Positions 1-5,004 of a stretch of DNA of 5,004 nt are shown piece after piece (position 1 is the first letter of the stretch; each line of letters opens with the position of its first letter). The position numbers were made by a program, and so were the translations under genes. This DNA comes from Pseudomonadota bacterium. GTDB lineage: Bacteria > Pseudomonadota > Gammaproteobacteria > Burkholderiales > Burkholderiaceae_F. Location: NCBI GenBank assembly GCA_021823635.1, contig JAKANT010000179.1, positions 1 through 5,004 of the forward strand, given 5' to 3'. The notes beneath the pieces are model-generated. The model was not told the DNA's origin. It saw nothing but the letters and a program-made list of their open reading frames with translations, and did no database searches.

Positions 1-495
1 CTTCAGCAGCAGCCACAGCGCGGCCAGTACCAGCGGGCCGACGAAGATCAGCAACAGGTCGTAGACCGGGAAGCCGCGGCCGAGGATCTCGACCGCGCCC
101 TTCAGCCCCGGCGCCTTCGGCCCGAGCAGGTCTTCCGGCCCCCACAGGTACAGCACCGCGTCGCGCAGCATCAGCACGACGGCGAAGGTGGCGAGCAACT
201 GGAACAGCTCCGGCGCTCGGTAGATGCGCCTGAGCACGCCGATCTCGATGGCGGCGCCGAGCAGCCCGACCAGCAGCGCGGCGACGAACACCGCGCCCCA
301 GAAGCCGAGCGCGCTGACGCCGAAGGCCTGCACCAGCGAATACGCGGCGTACAGCCCGATCATGTACATCGAGCCGTGCGCGAAATTGACGATGCGCGTG
401 ACGCCGAAGATCAGCGACAGCCCGACCGCGACCAGGAACAGCGCCGAAGCGCCGGCCAGGCCGTTGAGCAACTGCACCGCGAAACTGGCGAACAC
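1..495 (-). CDS. LivH-type ABC transporter permease, 3' partial
   Basis: The visible 165 residues are the N-terminal part of a LivH-type inner-membrane permease; family members are about 290 residues, so roughly 125 are cut off by the window edge. The frame is uninterrupted from the edge to the start. The N-terminus FASFAVQLLNGL followed by a long hydrophobic run (13-32), then the signature VNFAHGSMYMIGLYAAY (36-52), is characteristic. Further hydrophobic segments lie at about 53-83, 97-118 and 144-164, and IEIGVLRRIYR (83-93) matches the conserved cytoplasmic loop that follows TM3. I chose GTG 495 because no ATG, GTG or TTG lies upstream in frame before the SBP stop, the only earlier ATG (571) is in another frame, and the resulting length before NFAHG fits the family. 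There is no good Shine-Dalgarno site. It would pair with a LivM permease and LivG/LivF ATPases expected beyond position 1. Confidence 0.93.
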   Translation of the reverse strand, partial: MFASFAVQLLNGLAGASALFLVAVGLSLIFGVTRIVNFAHGSMYMIGLYAAYSLVQAFGVSALGFWGAVFVAALLVGLLGAAIEIGVLRRIYRAPELFQLLATFAVVLMLRDAVLYLWGPEDLLGPKAPGLKGAVEILGRGFPVYDLLLIFVGPLVLAALWLLLK

Positions 496-536
496 CGAGC
501 CGATCCGTGGTCCGTGTTTGGTCGCGCGCGCACCGC

Positions 537-567
537 CGCGCCCGCGCGGCCTCGGCGCGCGGGCGCG
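537..567 (-). promoter_or_regulatory. Intercistronic GC hairpin between binding protein and permease
   Basis: Positions 537-548 (CGCGCCCGCGCG) are the exact reverse complement of 556-567 (CGCGCGGGCGCG), giving a perfect 12-bp all-G/C stem with a 7-base loop. In the transcript it begins 12 bases after the binding-protein stop and ends 41 bases before the permease GTG. No U-run follows, so it is not a standard intrinsic terminator. Such palindromes after a binding-protein gene (malE-malF is the classic case) protect the upstream mRNA from 3' exonucleases and lower expression of the permease. That role here is inference from position and structure. Confidence 0.55.
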
Positions 568-579
568 ACATCGGTGCCG

Positions 580-1764
580 TCAGTCCGCCGGACGCAGCTT
601 GGCCACCTCGGCGTCGGGCGGCAGCACCGCCGCGCCGTCGATGTAGCGGAAGTCGACCATCACGCCGCGGCCCTGGCGCACGGCGGTGCGGCCGACGTAC
701 GCACCCATCGTCGATTGATGGTCGATCGCGCGGAACACGATCGGACCGAACGGCGAAGAGGTCTTCAGGCCCTTGAAGGCGGCGATCATTTTCTCGGTGT
801 CGGTGCTGCCGGCGCGCTTGATCGCGTCGGCGATCGCGCGCACGGTCGCATAGCCGACCACCGAGCCCAGGCGCGGATACTCCTTGAACTTCGCCTGATA
901 CGCGCGAAGGAACGCGTCGTGATCCTTGCTCTGGATGCTGTACCACGGGTAACCGGTCACCCACCAGCCCTCGGGCGCCTCGTCCTTCAGCGGATCCAGA
1001 TACTCGGGCTCGCCGGTCAACAGCGAGAACACCGCGCGGTCCTTGAACAGCCCGCGCGTATTGCCCTCGCGCACGAACTTGGCGAGATCCGCGCCGAACG
1101 TCACGTTGAAGATCGCGTCCGGCTTGGCATCGGCCAGTGCCTGCACCACCGCGCCGGCGTCGATGCGGCCCAGCGCCGGCGCCTGTTCGGCGACGAATTC
1201 GACGTCCGGCTGCGCGGCCTTCAGCAACTGCTTGAAACTGGCCACCGCCGACTGGCCGTATTCGTAGTTCGGATACACGACCGCCCAGCGCTTCTTCTTC
1301 AGCTTTGCCGCCTCCGGCACCAGCATCGCCACCTGCATGTAGGTGGACGGGCGCAGCCGGAACGTGTAGCGGTTGCCGTTCTGCCACGTGATCTTGTCCG
1401 TCAGCGGTTCGGCGGCGACGAACAGGACCTTGCGTTGCTTGGCGAAGTCGGCCACCGCCAGCCCGATGTGCGACAGGAAAGTACCGAAGATCAGGCTCAC
1501 GTTCTCGCGCGACACCAGCTCCTCGGCCACCCGCACCGCATCGCCGGGGTTGCCGTTGTCGTCGCGCGAGATCACCTCGAGCTTGCGCCCGAGCACGCCG
1601 CCGGCGGCGTTGATCTCCTCGACCGCCAGCTCCCAGCCTTTCCGGTACGGCTCCAGGAACGCCGGCTGCGCCTTGTAGCTGTTCAGCTCGCCGAGCTTGA
1701 TCGTCTGCGCCTGCACCCCCACCGCCAGCGCGGCGGCGGCGAGCGCGAACAGAGTCTTCTTCAT
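580..1764 (-). CDS. Liv-type ABC transporter substrate-binding protein
   Basis: This is the periplasmic binding protein of a branched-chain amino acid/amide-type (HAAT) ABC importer, type I fold with a Peripla_BP_6-like domain. I start it at ATG 1764 (394 residues) because GGAGG lies 5 bases upstream and the product begins with a textbook Sec signal peptide: MKK, a hydrophobic core (4-16) and a V-Q-A cleavage site after residue 19. ATG 1776 would add MEAS and would place the ribosome-binding site inside the gene. The mature protein starts TIKLGELNSY, followed by the family-typical stretch GWELAVEEINAAGGVLGRKLEVISRDDNG (43-71, seen in pieces), FGTFLSHIGLAVADFA (93-108), VVYPNYEYGQSA (162-173) and WVTGYPWYSI (268-277). 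There is no lipobox cysteine. This family also binds aromatic and heterocyclic acids, amides and urea as well as leucine or valine, so the ligand cannot be named from sequence. The gene follows the AA_synth pair after 22 bases and precedes its permease. Confidence 0.95.
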   Translation of the reverse strand: MKKTLFALAAAALAVGVQAQTIKLGELNSYKAQPAFLEPYRKGWELAVEEINAAGGVLGRKLEVISRDDNGNPGDAVRVAEELVSRENVSLIFGTFLSHIGLAVADFAKQRKVLFVAAEPLTDKITWQNGNRYTFRLRPSTYMQVAMLVPEAAKLKKKRWAVVYPNYEYGQSAVASFKQLLKAAQPDVEFVAEQAPALGRIDAGAVVQALADAKPDAIFNVTFGADLAKFVREGNTRGLFKDRAVFSLLTGEPEYLDPLKDEAPEGWWVTGYPWYSIQSKDHDAFLRAYQAKFKEYPRLGSVVGYATVRAIADAIKRAGSTDTEKMIAAFKGLKTSSPFGPIVFRAIDHQSTMGAYVGRTAVRQGRGVMVDFRYIDGAAVLPPDAEVAKLRPAD

Positions 1765-1769
1765 CGATG

Positions 1770-1774
1770 CCTCC
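1770..1774 (-). promoter_or_regulatory. Ribosome-binding site of the substrate-binding protein gene
   Basis: GGAGG sits 5 bases before ATG 1764 and decides the start: it overlaps the alternative ATG at 1776, whose own upstream sequence has no purine-rich match. The site is flanked by CGATG and CATCG (1774-1778 and 1765-1769), a 5-bp inverted repeat that could place most of the site in a 4-base loop. Confidence 0.7.
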
Positions 1775-1786
1775 ATCGGTTTTCCC

Positions 1787-2371
1787 CTACCGCAACCCGT
1801 CCTCGCCCTTGATCTCGTGCTTCTGCAAGCCGCCGACGCGCGCCAGCGGCCGGCCGCTCGCGGTCACCGCCACCGCCACGACGATCTCGTTGGCGCGCGG
1901 CGCATCCGACACCCGTGCCTCGATGGCGTCGAAATGGCTGCGCACGTACGCCGCGTCCTTGTGTCCAAGCGGCACGTCGATCGCGGTGCCGGGGCCGCCC
2001 ATCTTTTTCGCCGACGGCACCAGCGCCGCGCCCTTCTCGACCGCTTTGCGCAGCGGCGCGCCGAGCTTCGGATGCAGGATCGCGGCGGCGTGCTCCAGCT
2101 CGCCCGCCTCGCCGACGATCGCCGCCTTGCCGTAGCTCTCGGCCTGGCCCGGCGCGATGCCGAGCGCTTCCACGCATTTCGCTCCCAGCAGCCCGCCGAG
2201 TTCTTCGCCGATGTCGATCAGCGCATCGAGTTTCTCGACGTAGCGGCCCGCGTACGGATTGGCGATCACCGCCATCGCCAGCGCGCGCCGCGCCGGCGGC
2301 ACCACCGGCTGCCCCATCTCCTTGCGGATTTCGTCGACCACCACCACCAGTTTGCGGATGTCCGCGCCCAT
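1787..2371 (-). CDS. Amino acid synthesis (AA_synth/DUF1185) family protein, copy 2
   Basis: This 194-residue protein is a diverged tandem paralogue of the gene just upstream and belongs to the same AA_synth family of unknown activity. Shared blocks are NPYAGRY (38-44), YGKAAIVGEAGELEH (80-94), PSAKKMGGPGT (119-129), DVPLGHKDAAYVRSHFDAIE (132-151), NEIVV (161-165) and the C-terminal EIKGEDGLR (186-194). The N-terminal third and the 95-115 region differ clearly from copy 1, and Cys66 (AKCVEAL) has no counterpart there. The ATG at 2371 is preceded by a good Shine-Dalgarno sequence (GAGGGAG), 11 bases after the stop of copy 1; earlier in-frame codons would run into copy 1. It is predicted cytoplasmic. 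Retention of both paralogues side by side suggests two distinct subunits or two consecutive activities, but the sequence does not say which. Confidence 0.86.
   Translation of the reverse strand: MGADIRKLVVVVDEIRKEMGQPVVPPARRALAMAVIANPYAGRYVEKLDALIDIGEELGGLLGAKCVEALGIAPGQAESYGKAAIVGEAGELEHAAAILHPKLGAPLRKAVEKGAALVPSAKKMGGPGTAIDVPLGHKDAAYVRSHFDAIEARVSDAPRANEIVVAVAVTASGRPLARVGGLQKHEIKGEDGLR
1791..1817 (-). repeat. 27-bp direct repeat, 3' end of AA_synth copy 2
   Basis: These 27 bases are identical to 2387-2413 and encode the last nine residues EIKGEDGLR of the gene. The identity includes synonymous positions, among them a TTG leucine codon that is unusual beside the dominant CTG. The rest of the two genes has diverged strongly. 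Confidence 0.9.
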
Positions 2372-2374
2372 TGG

Positions 2375-2381
2375 CTCCCTC
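2375..2381 (-). promoter_or_regulatory. Ribosome-binding site of AA_synth copy 2
   Basis: GAGGGAG lies 3 bases (5 from the GAGGG core) before ATG 2371, in the short gap after the stop of copy 1. It supports this start and shows that copy 2 can be initiated independently, unlike copy 1 and UPF0280, which rely on ATGA overlaps. Confidence 0.65.
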
Positions 2382-2382
2382 G

Positions 2383-2985
2383 CTAGCGCAACCCGTCCTC
2401 GCCCTTGATCTCGCTGGCGCGCAGCCCGCCGACGCGTTCGTGCACGCGCGGCCCGGTGGTCATCGCCAGGATCACGACGATCTCGTCGGCATGCGGATGC
2501 CCGGGCACGTACACCTCGATCGCGTCGAAGTGGCTGCGCACGTAACTGGCGTTGATGTGCGTGATCGGCACGTCGAGCTTCGTGCCGGGCGCACCGACCT
2601 TCTTGGTCGAGGGCACGATCGCCTTGGCGTTGCCGCCCTTCACCCCGTTCTTGTAGCCGAGCACCTCGCGCATGCCGTAGCCGCCGGGCACGTGCCAGCA
2701 GGCGCCGTGTTCCAGCTCGCCGGCGGCGCCGACGATTGCGCCCTTGCCGTAGCCCTCGATGTCCTCGACGCGCGCCTGCAGGGCCGCGAGCAGGCGGCGT
2801 GCCAGCTCGACGCCGAGCGGGTTGAGCGCCTCCATGAACGGCACGATGTTCGGCTCGTAGCGGCCAGCGTACGGGTTGGTCAGCACGGCGGCGATCGCCG
2901 CGCGCCGCTGCGGACGCGGCGGCGGCGGGCCGAATTCGTGGTGGATCGTCTCCACCTGGGTCCACAAGCGGCGGACGTCGATCAT
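2383..2985 (-). CDS. Amino acid synthesis (AA_synth/DUF1185) family protein, copy 1
   Basis: This 200-residue protein belongs to the AA_synth family (Pfam PF06684, formerly DUF1185), whose name suggests amino-acid metabolism but whose biochemical activity is not established. Conserved blocks visible here are NPYAGRY (37-43), YGKGAIVGAAGELEH (79-93), the PSTKKVGAPGT stretch (125-135), DVPITHINASYVRSHFDAIE (138-157) and the C-terminal EIKGEDGLR (192-200). No signal peptide or membrane segment is seen, so it should be cytoplasmic. The ATG at 2985 overlaps the UPF0280 stop (ATGA) and has no convincing Shine-Dalgarno site, so it probably depends on translational coupling. The frame is open upstream to 3651, but the overlap and alignment with the downstream copy favour this start. 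Compared with copy 2 it has about 8 extra residues around 102-120 (GGYGMREVLGYKNGVKGG). Family assignment is good; function is unknown. Confidence 0.86.
   Translation of the reverse strand: MIDVRRLWTQVETIHHEFGPPPPRPQRRAAIAAVLTNPYAGRYEPNIVPFMEALNPLGVELARRLLAALQARVEDIEGYGKGAIVGAAGELEHGACWHVPGGYGMREVLGYKNGVKGGNAKAIVPSTKKVGAPGTKLDVPITHINASYVRSHFDAIEVYVPGHPHADEIVVILAMTTGPRVHERVGGLRASEIKGEDGLR
2387..2413 (-). repeat. 27-bp direct repeat, 3' end of AA_synth copy 1
   Basis: This is the partner of 1791-1817, at the equivalent place just before the stop of the first paralogue. A second, imperfect match (28 of 30 bases) covers the YVRSHFDAIE coding region, at 2515-2544 here and 1919-1948 in copy 2. Confidence 0.9.
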
Positions 2986-3836
2986 GCGAGGGCGGCCATC
3001 GTCGTCGAGTCGAGCATACGCGAGCGGCCCTGCAATGTGAGCAGCGCCGCGTGAATCCATCCGCGTTCGAGGCAGGAACGCGCGAACGCCTCGCCCCGCC
3101 GCAGGGCTTCGTGCACCAACGCGGGGGCGAGCGGCGGCACGCGGACCGTCACGAGGCGCGCGCCCAGGTCGGTATCGTCGCGCAGGCTGTCGGCCGGCGC
3201 GCGCTCGATGCCCGGTGCCTCGACGTTCACGTGGTTGGCGATCAGCGTGGCCGCCGCATCGGCCGCTGCGGCGTCCGCCGCCAGCACGGTCACCGCATCG
3301 GCGATGCCGAACGAGAAGCTGCGGCCGCGCCAGCCCGAGGTCGCCACCCCGCGCACCGGGTCGCCCGCTTCGATGCGCAGTGCGCCGTCCAGGCGCGGCG
3401 CGTCGATGTCGGCGACCACGCCGATGTCGAACGATTGCCCTTCGGTCAGGTGCAGCGCGATGTCGCCGCCGTCGTTGACGTAGGCGCGCGCCACACCGGG
3501 CCGATGGAAGCAGCGGATCAGATGGTCGGCCACGGCGCCTGCCACCGCCGCCATCGGCGTGAGGAACAGGCCCAAGTCGCGCGCGTACGGCCGGCAGGCG
3601 CCGACCATGCGGCTCGCCACCGGCCCGGCGGCGCGCGTGTGCGCGGTGCACGGTGCGCGCAGCGTGCGCAACTCCGCGACCAGGGTGGGCAGCACGTCGC
3701 CGAAGGCCGCCCAGCAGTCCTCGATTGCGGCTTCGACCGCGGCCGCGCGGCCCTCGGCGCCGATCACGAGATCGATCGGCCCGTGCTGGAAATGCCAGCG
3801 GCCGTCGGCAAAGCGCGCGCGCACCGGCCCGTTCAT
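2982..3836 (-). CDS. UPF0280 family protein (ApbE-like)
   Basis: This is a complete 284-residue protein of the UPF0280 family, which has no established function but is structurally grouped with ApbE, the enzyme that attaches FMN to threonine or serine of target proteins. Visible segments resemble ApbE: FLTPMAAVAGAVAD (91-104), NDGGDIAL (121-128, compare the ApbE NxGGD/E motif), ATSGW (165-169) and ADAVTVLA...ADAAATLIAN (179-201, compare the ApbE D..SVTV...AD..aT region with its metal/nucleotide-binding acidic residue). There is no signal peptide or lipobox, so it is predicted cytoplasmic, unlike classical exported ApbE. The ATG at 3836 shares the sequence ATGA with the stop of the reductase gene upstream, and its own stop shares ATGA with the next gene, so translation is probably coupled on both sides. 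The same frame stays open far upstream to 4601, but that is an artefact of high GC. The family call is fairly firm; a flavin-transferase role is inference. Confidence 0.85.
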   Translation of the reverse strand: MNGPVRARFADGRWHFQHGPIDLVIGAEGRAAAVEAAIEDCWAAFGDVLPTLVAELRTLRAPCTAHTRAAGPVASRMVGACRPYARDLGLFLTPMAAVAGAVADHLIRCFHRPGVARAYVNDGGDIALHLTEGQSFDIGVVADIDAPRLDGALRIEAGDPVRGVATSGWRGRSFSFGIADAVTVLAADAAAADAAATLIANHVNVEAPGIERAPADSLRDDTDLGARLVTVRVPPLAPALVHEALRRGEAFARSCLERGWIHAALLTLQGRSRMLDSTTMAALA

Positions 3837-5004
3837 TGCCCGTCGCCCTGCGGCGCCAGCGGCCACGGGTTGTCCGGCAGCCAGTCGATCAGCCGGTGGT
3901 TCGCCTGCGCCAGCACCTGCTCGAGCGACTGGATGCGATCGACGTGGCCGCCCAGCGCCGCGTACACGTCGCGCCGCATCGTGAACTCGATCGGCGCCAC
4001 GATCGCCGGCGTGGGCACCGTGCCGAACGATTTGTCGGGCATCTTGGTCACGTCCACCATCACCGTGATGCCGCCGCCCGGCCACACGTAGGCGGGCGCG
4101 CCGCCGCAGGTCACGCGCGTCAGCAAGTCCTTGATCGAGCGCGTCAGCCGCACCGGGTTCTCGGTCACGCCCGCGCGCAAGCTTCCGCCGGCGCCGGCGA
4201 CGAACAGCACCGTGGCGAGCGCCGGCTCGCAGTTCTCGCCGATGCGATCGACCACCCGCCGCACCGCCTCCGGCATCGGCGCCTTGACCAGCCGCAGGTC
4301 GTCGTCGAGCACGTAGTACTCGGCGTGCTCGCCGGTGGTCGAGACCATCAGCAACCGCAGCCCCGGACGCGCGATCTTCGGATCCCAGCCCTCGACGATG
4401 GCCAGCGGATCGCTGATGTCGGTACCGCCCCAGCCGGTGCCGGGATTCGCCACCTGGAAGTAGCGCCCCGGGGTGCTCTTGCGGCCGCGGATGCGGATGC
4501 CCGACGGCGGCATGTCCAGACACTTGCCGGCCTGGTGTTCGGTCAGCACGCCGGTGATGTGATCGTCGACCACCACCACCTCGTCGACGTGCCCGTACCA
4601 CTGCTTGGCGAAGATGCCGATCGTCGCCGAGCCGCAGCCGACCCGCATGCGCGCTTCCTCGACGCCGTTGACGATCGGCGCCCGTCCCGCCTGCACGGTC
4701 AGGCGCGCCCCGCCTTCGATCTCGAGCTCGACCGCCTCGCGGTTGCCGAGCTTTTGCATCAGTTCGCAGGTCACGCGCCCTTCGCGCTTGGAGCCGCCGG
4801 TCAGGTGATGCACGCCGCCCAATGACAGAAACTGCGAGCCGTATTCGATCGTGGTGACGTGCCCGACCGCTTCGCCCTCGTGGCGCACGGTGGCCTGCTC
4901 GGGGCCAAGGTAGCGGTCGGTATCGATCTTCACCTTGAAGCTGCAGTACGAGAAGATGCCTTCGGTCACCACCGTCACCATGTCCACGCCGCGATGGCGG
5001 CTGG
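3833..5004 (-). CDS. 6-hydroxynicotinate reductase-like protein, 5' partial
   Basis: This is probably a flavin/Fe-S reductase related to 6-hydroxynicotinate reductase, which uses reduced ferredoxin to convert 6-hydroxynicotinate to 1,4,5,6-tetrahydro-6-oxonicotinate in Eubacterium barkeri. I recognise the family from its overall sequence and its UPF0280/AA_synth neighbours; no single catalytic motif proves it. The frame is open to the window edge. The first possible starts (GTG 4987, ATG 4981) lack a Shine-Dalgarno site, and family members are roughly 100 residues longer, so the true start and any N-terminal ferredoxin-like domain lie upstream. Numbering from GTG 4987 (384 residues), visible landmarks are YCSF (14-17), HLTGGS (61-66), VGCGSA (116-121), DDHITGVLTEHQ (141-152), NPGTGWGGTD (181-190), AGAGGS (264-269), PGGGITVMVDV (303-313) and VPTPAIVAPIEFTM (324-337). 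Six scattered cysteines are present but no CxxC cluster motif. The C-terminus (about 340-370) looks like a helical tail. The stop overlaps the next start (ATGA). The actual substrate is unknown. Confidence 0.65.
   Translation of the reverse strand, partial: SRHRGVDMVTVVTEGIFSYCSFKVKIDTDRYLGPEQATVRHEGEAVGHVTTIEYGSQFLSLGGVHHLTGGSKREGRVTCELMQKLGNREAVELEIEGGARLTVQAGRAPIVNGVEEARMRVGCGSATIGIFAKQWYGHVDEVVVVDDHITGVLTEHQAGKCLDMPPSGIRIRGRKSTPGRYFQVANPGTGWGGTDISDPLAIVEGWDPKIARPGLRLLMVSTTGEHAEYYVLDDDLRLVKAPMPEAVRRVVDRIGENCEPALATVLFVAGAGGSLRAGVTENPVRLTRSIKDLLTRVTCGGAPAYVWPGGGITVMVDVTKMPDKSFGTVPTPAIVAPIEFTMRRDVYAALGGHVDRIQSLEQVLAQANHRLIDWLPDNPWPLAPQGDGQ

Noticed and set aside
537..567. The GC hairpin read as a Rho-independent terminator ending the operon.
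   Set aside because: No U-tract follows on the minus strand (the sequence continues G/C-rich), and the permease that partners the binding protein comes right after it.
569..571. ATG at 571 as the start of the permease.
   Set aside because: It is in a different frame from the LivH reading frame; GTG 495 is the first in-frame start codon.
376..1812. A 478-codon open frame on the plus strand.
   Set aside because: It lies antisense to the binding protein, which has a clear signal peptide and family sequence. Its product is Arg/His/Ala-rich low-complexity, typical of the reverse frame of GC-rich genes.
2372..2965. Upstream extension of the AA_synth copy 2 frame into copy 1.
   Set aside because: The extension is the shadow frame of copy 1. 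A Shine-Dalgarno site and paralogue alignment support ATG 2371.
2986..3651. Upstream extension of the AA_synth copy 1 frame into the UPF0280 gene.
   Set aside because: The added sequence is low-complexity. The ATGA overlap and alignment with copy 2 fix the start at 2985.
3837..4601. Upstream extension of the UPF0280 frame to a start at 4601.
   Set aside because: It would overlap the reductase gene over hundreds of bases with Arg/Gly-rich sequence. The ATG at 3836 in the ATGA overlap gives a normal family length.
1915..4825. Several other long plus-strand open frames (for example 1915-3054, 3051-4091, 3653-4825).
   Set aside because: All are antisense to well-supported minus-strand genes, have skewed composition and match no family I recognise.
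1..5004. Search for tRNA/rRNA genes, CRISPR arrays, insertion sequences, attachment sites and a toxin-antitoxin or defence module.
   Set aside because: Nothing matching these was seen. The coding content is metabolic and transport related, composition looks uniform, and no terminal inverted repeats or spacer-repeat pattern is present.

Overview
The window is a GC-rich stretch in which every credible gene lies on the minus strand. Reading therefore runs from position 5004 down to 1, and the six genes are packed like one operon. The GC-dominated codon use, the Sec signal peptide of the binding protein (MKKTLFALAA...VQAQ) and the gene content suggest a betaproteobacterium of the Burkholderiales type. 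That assignment is an inference from style, not from a marker gene.

Layout in transcription order. (1) 5004-3833: a reductase-like protein that I place, with moderate confidence, in the 6-hydroxynicotinate reductase family; its N-terminus is cut off by the window edge. (2) 3836-2982: a UPF0280 protein with ApbE-like (flavin transferase-like) sequence features. (3) 2985-2383 and (4) 2371-1787: two tandem, diverged paralogues of the 'amino acid synthesis' family (AA_synth, formerly DUF1185). (5) 1764-580: a periplasmic substrate-binding protein of the branched-chain amino acid/amide (HAAT) ABC transporter type. (6) 495-1: the first 165 residues of its LivH-type permease, cut off by the other window edge. 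Genes 1/2 and 2/3 overlap by ATGA. Genes 3/4 and 4/5 are 11 and 22 bases apart. Genes 5/6 are separated by 84 bases holding a perfect 12-bp all-G/C inverted repeat.

How they may work together (inference): a Liv-type transporter imports a small carboxylated, perhaps N-heterocyclic, compound. A flavin/Fe-S reductase acts on it, with help from the ApbE-like protein and the two AA_synth proteins. The characterised 6-hydroxynicotinate reductase of Eubacterium barkeri is reported to carry covalently bound flavin. That makes an ApbE-like protein translationally coupled to its homologue the most interesting hypothesis here: UPF0280 as a dedicated flavin transferase. No promoter, regulator, RNA gene, mobile element or CRISPR array is visible; the promoter must lie beyond position 5004. 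No gene-free stretch exceeds 84 bases.
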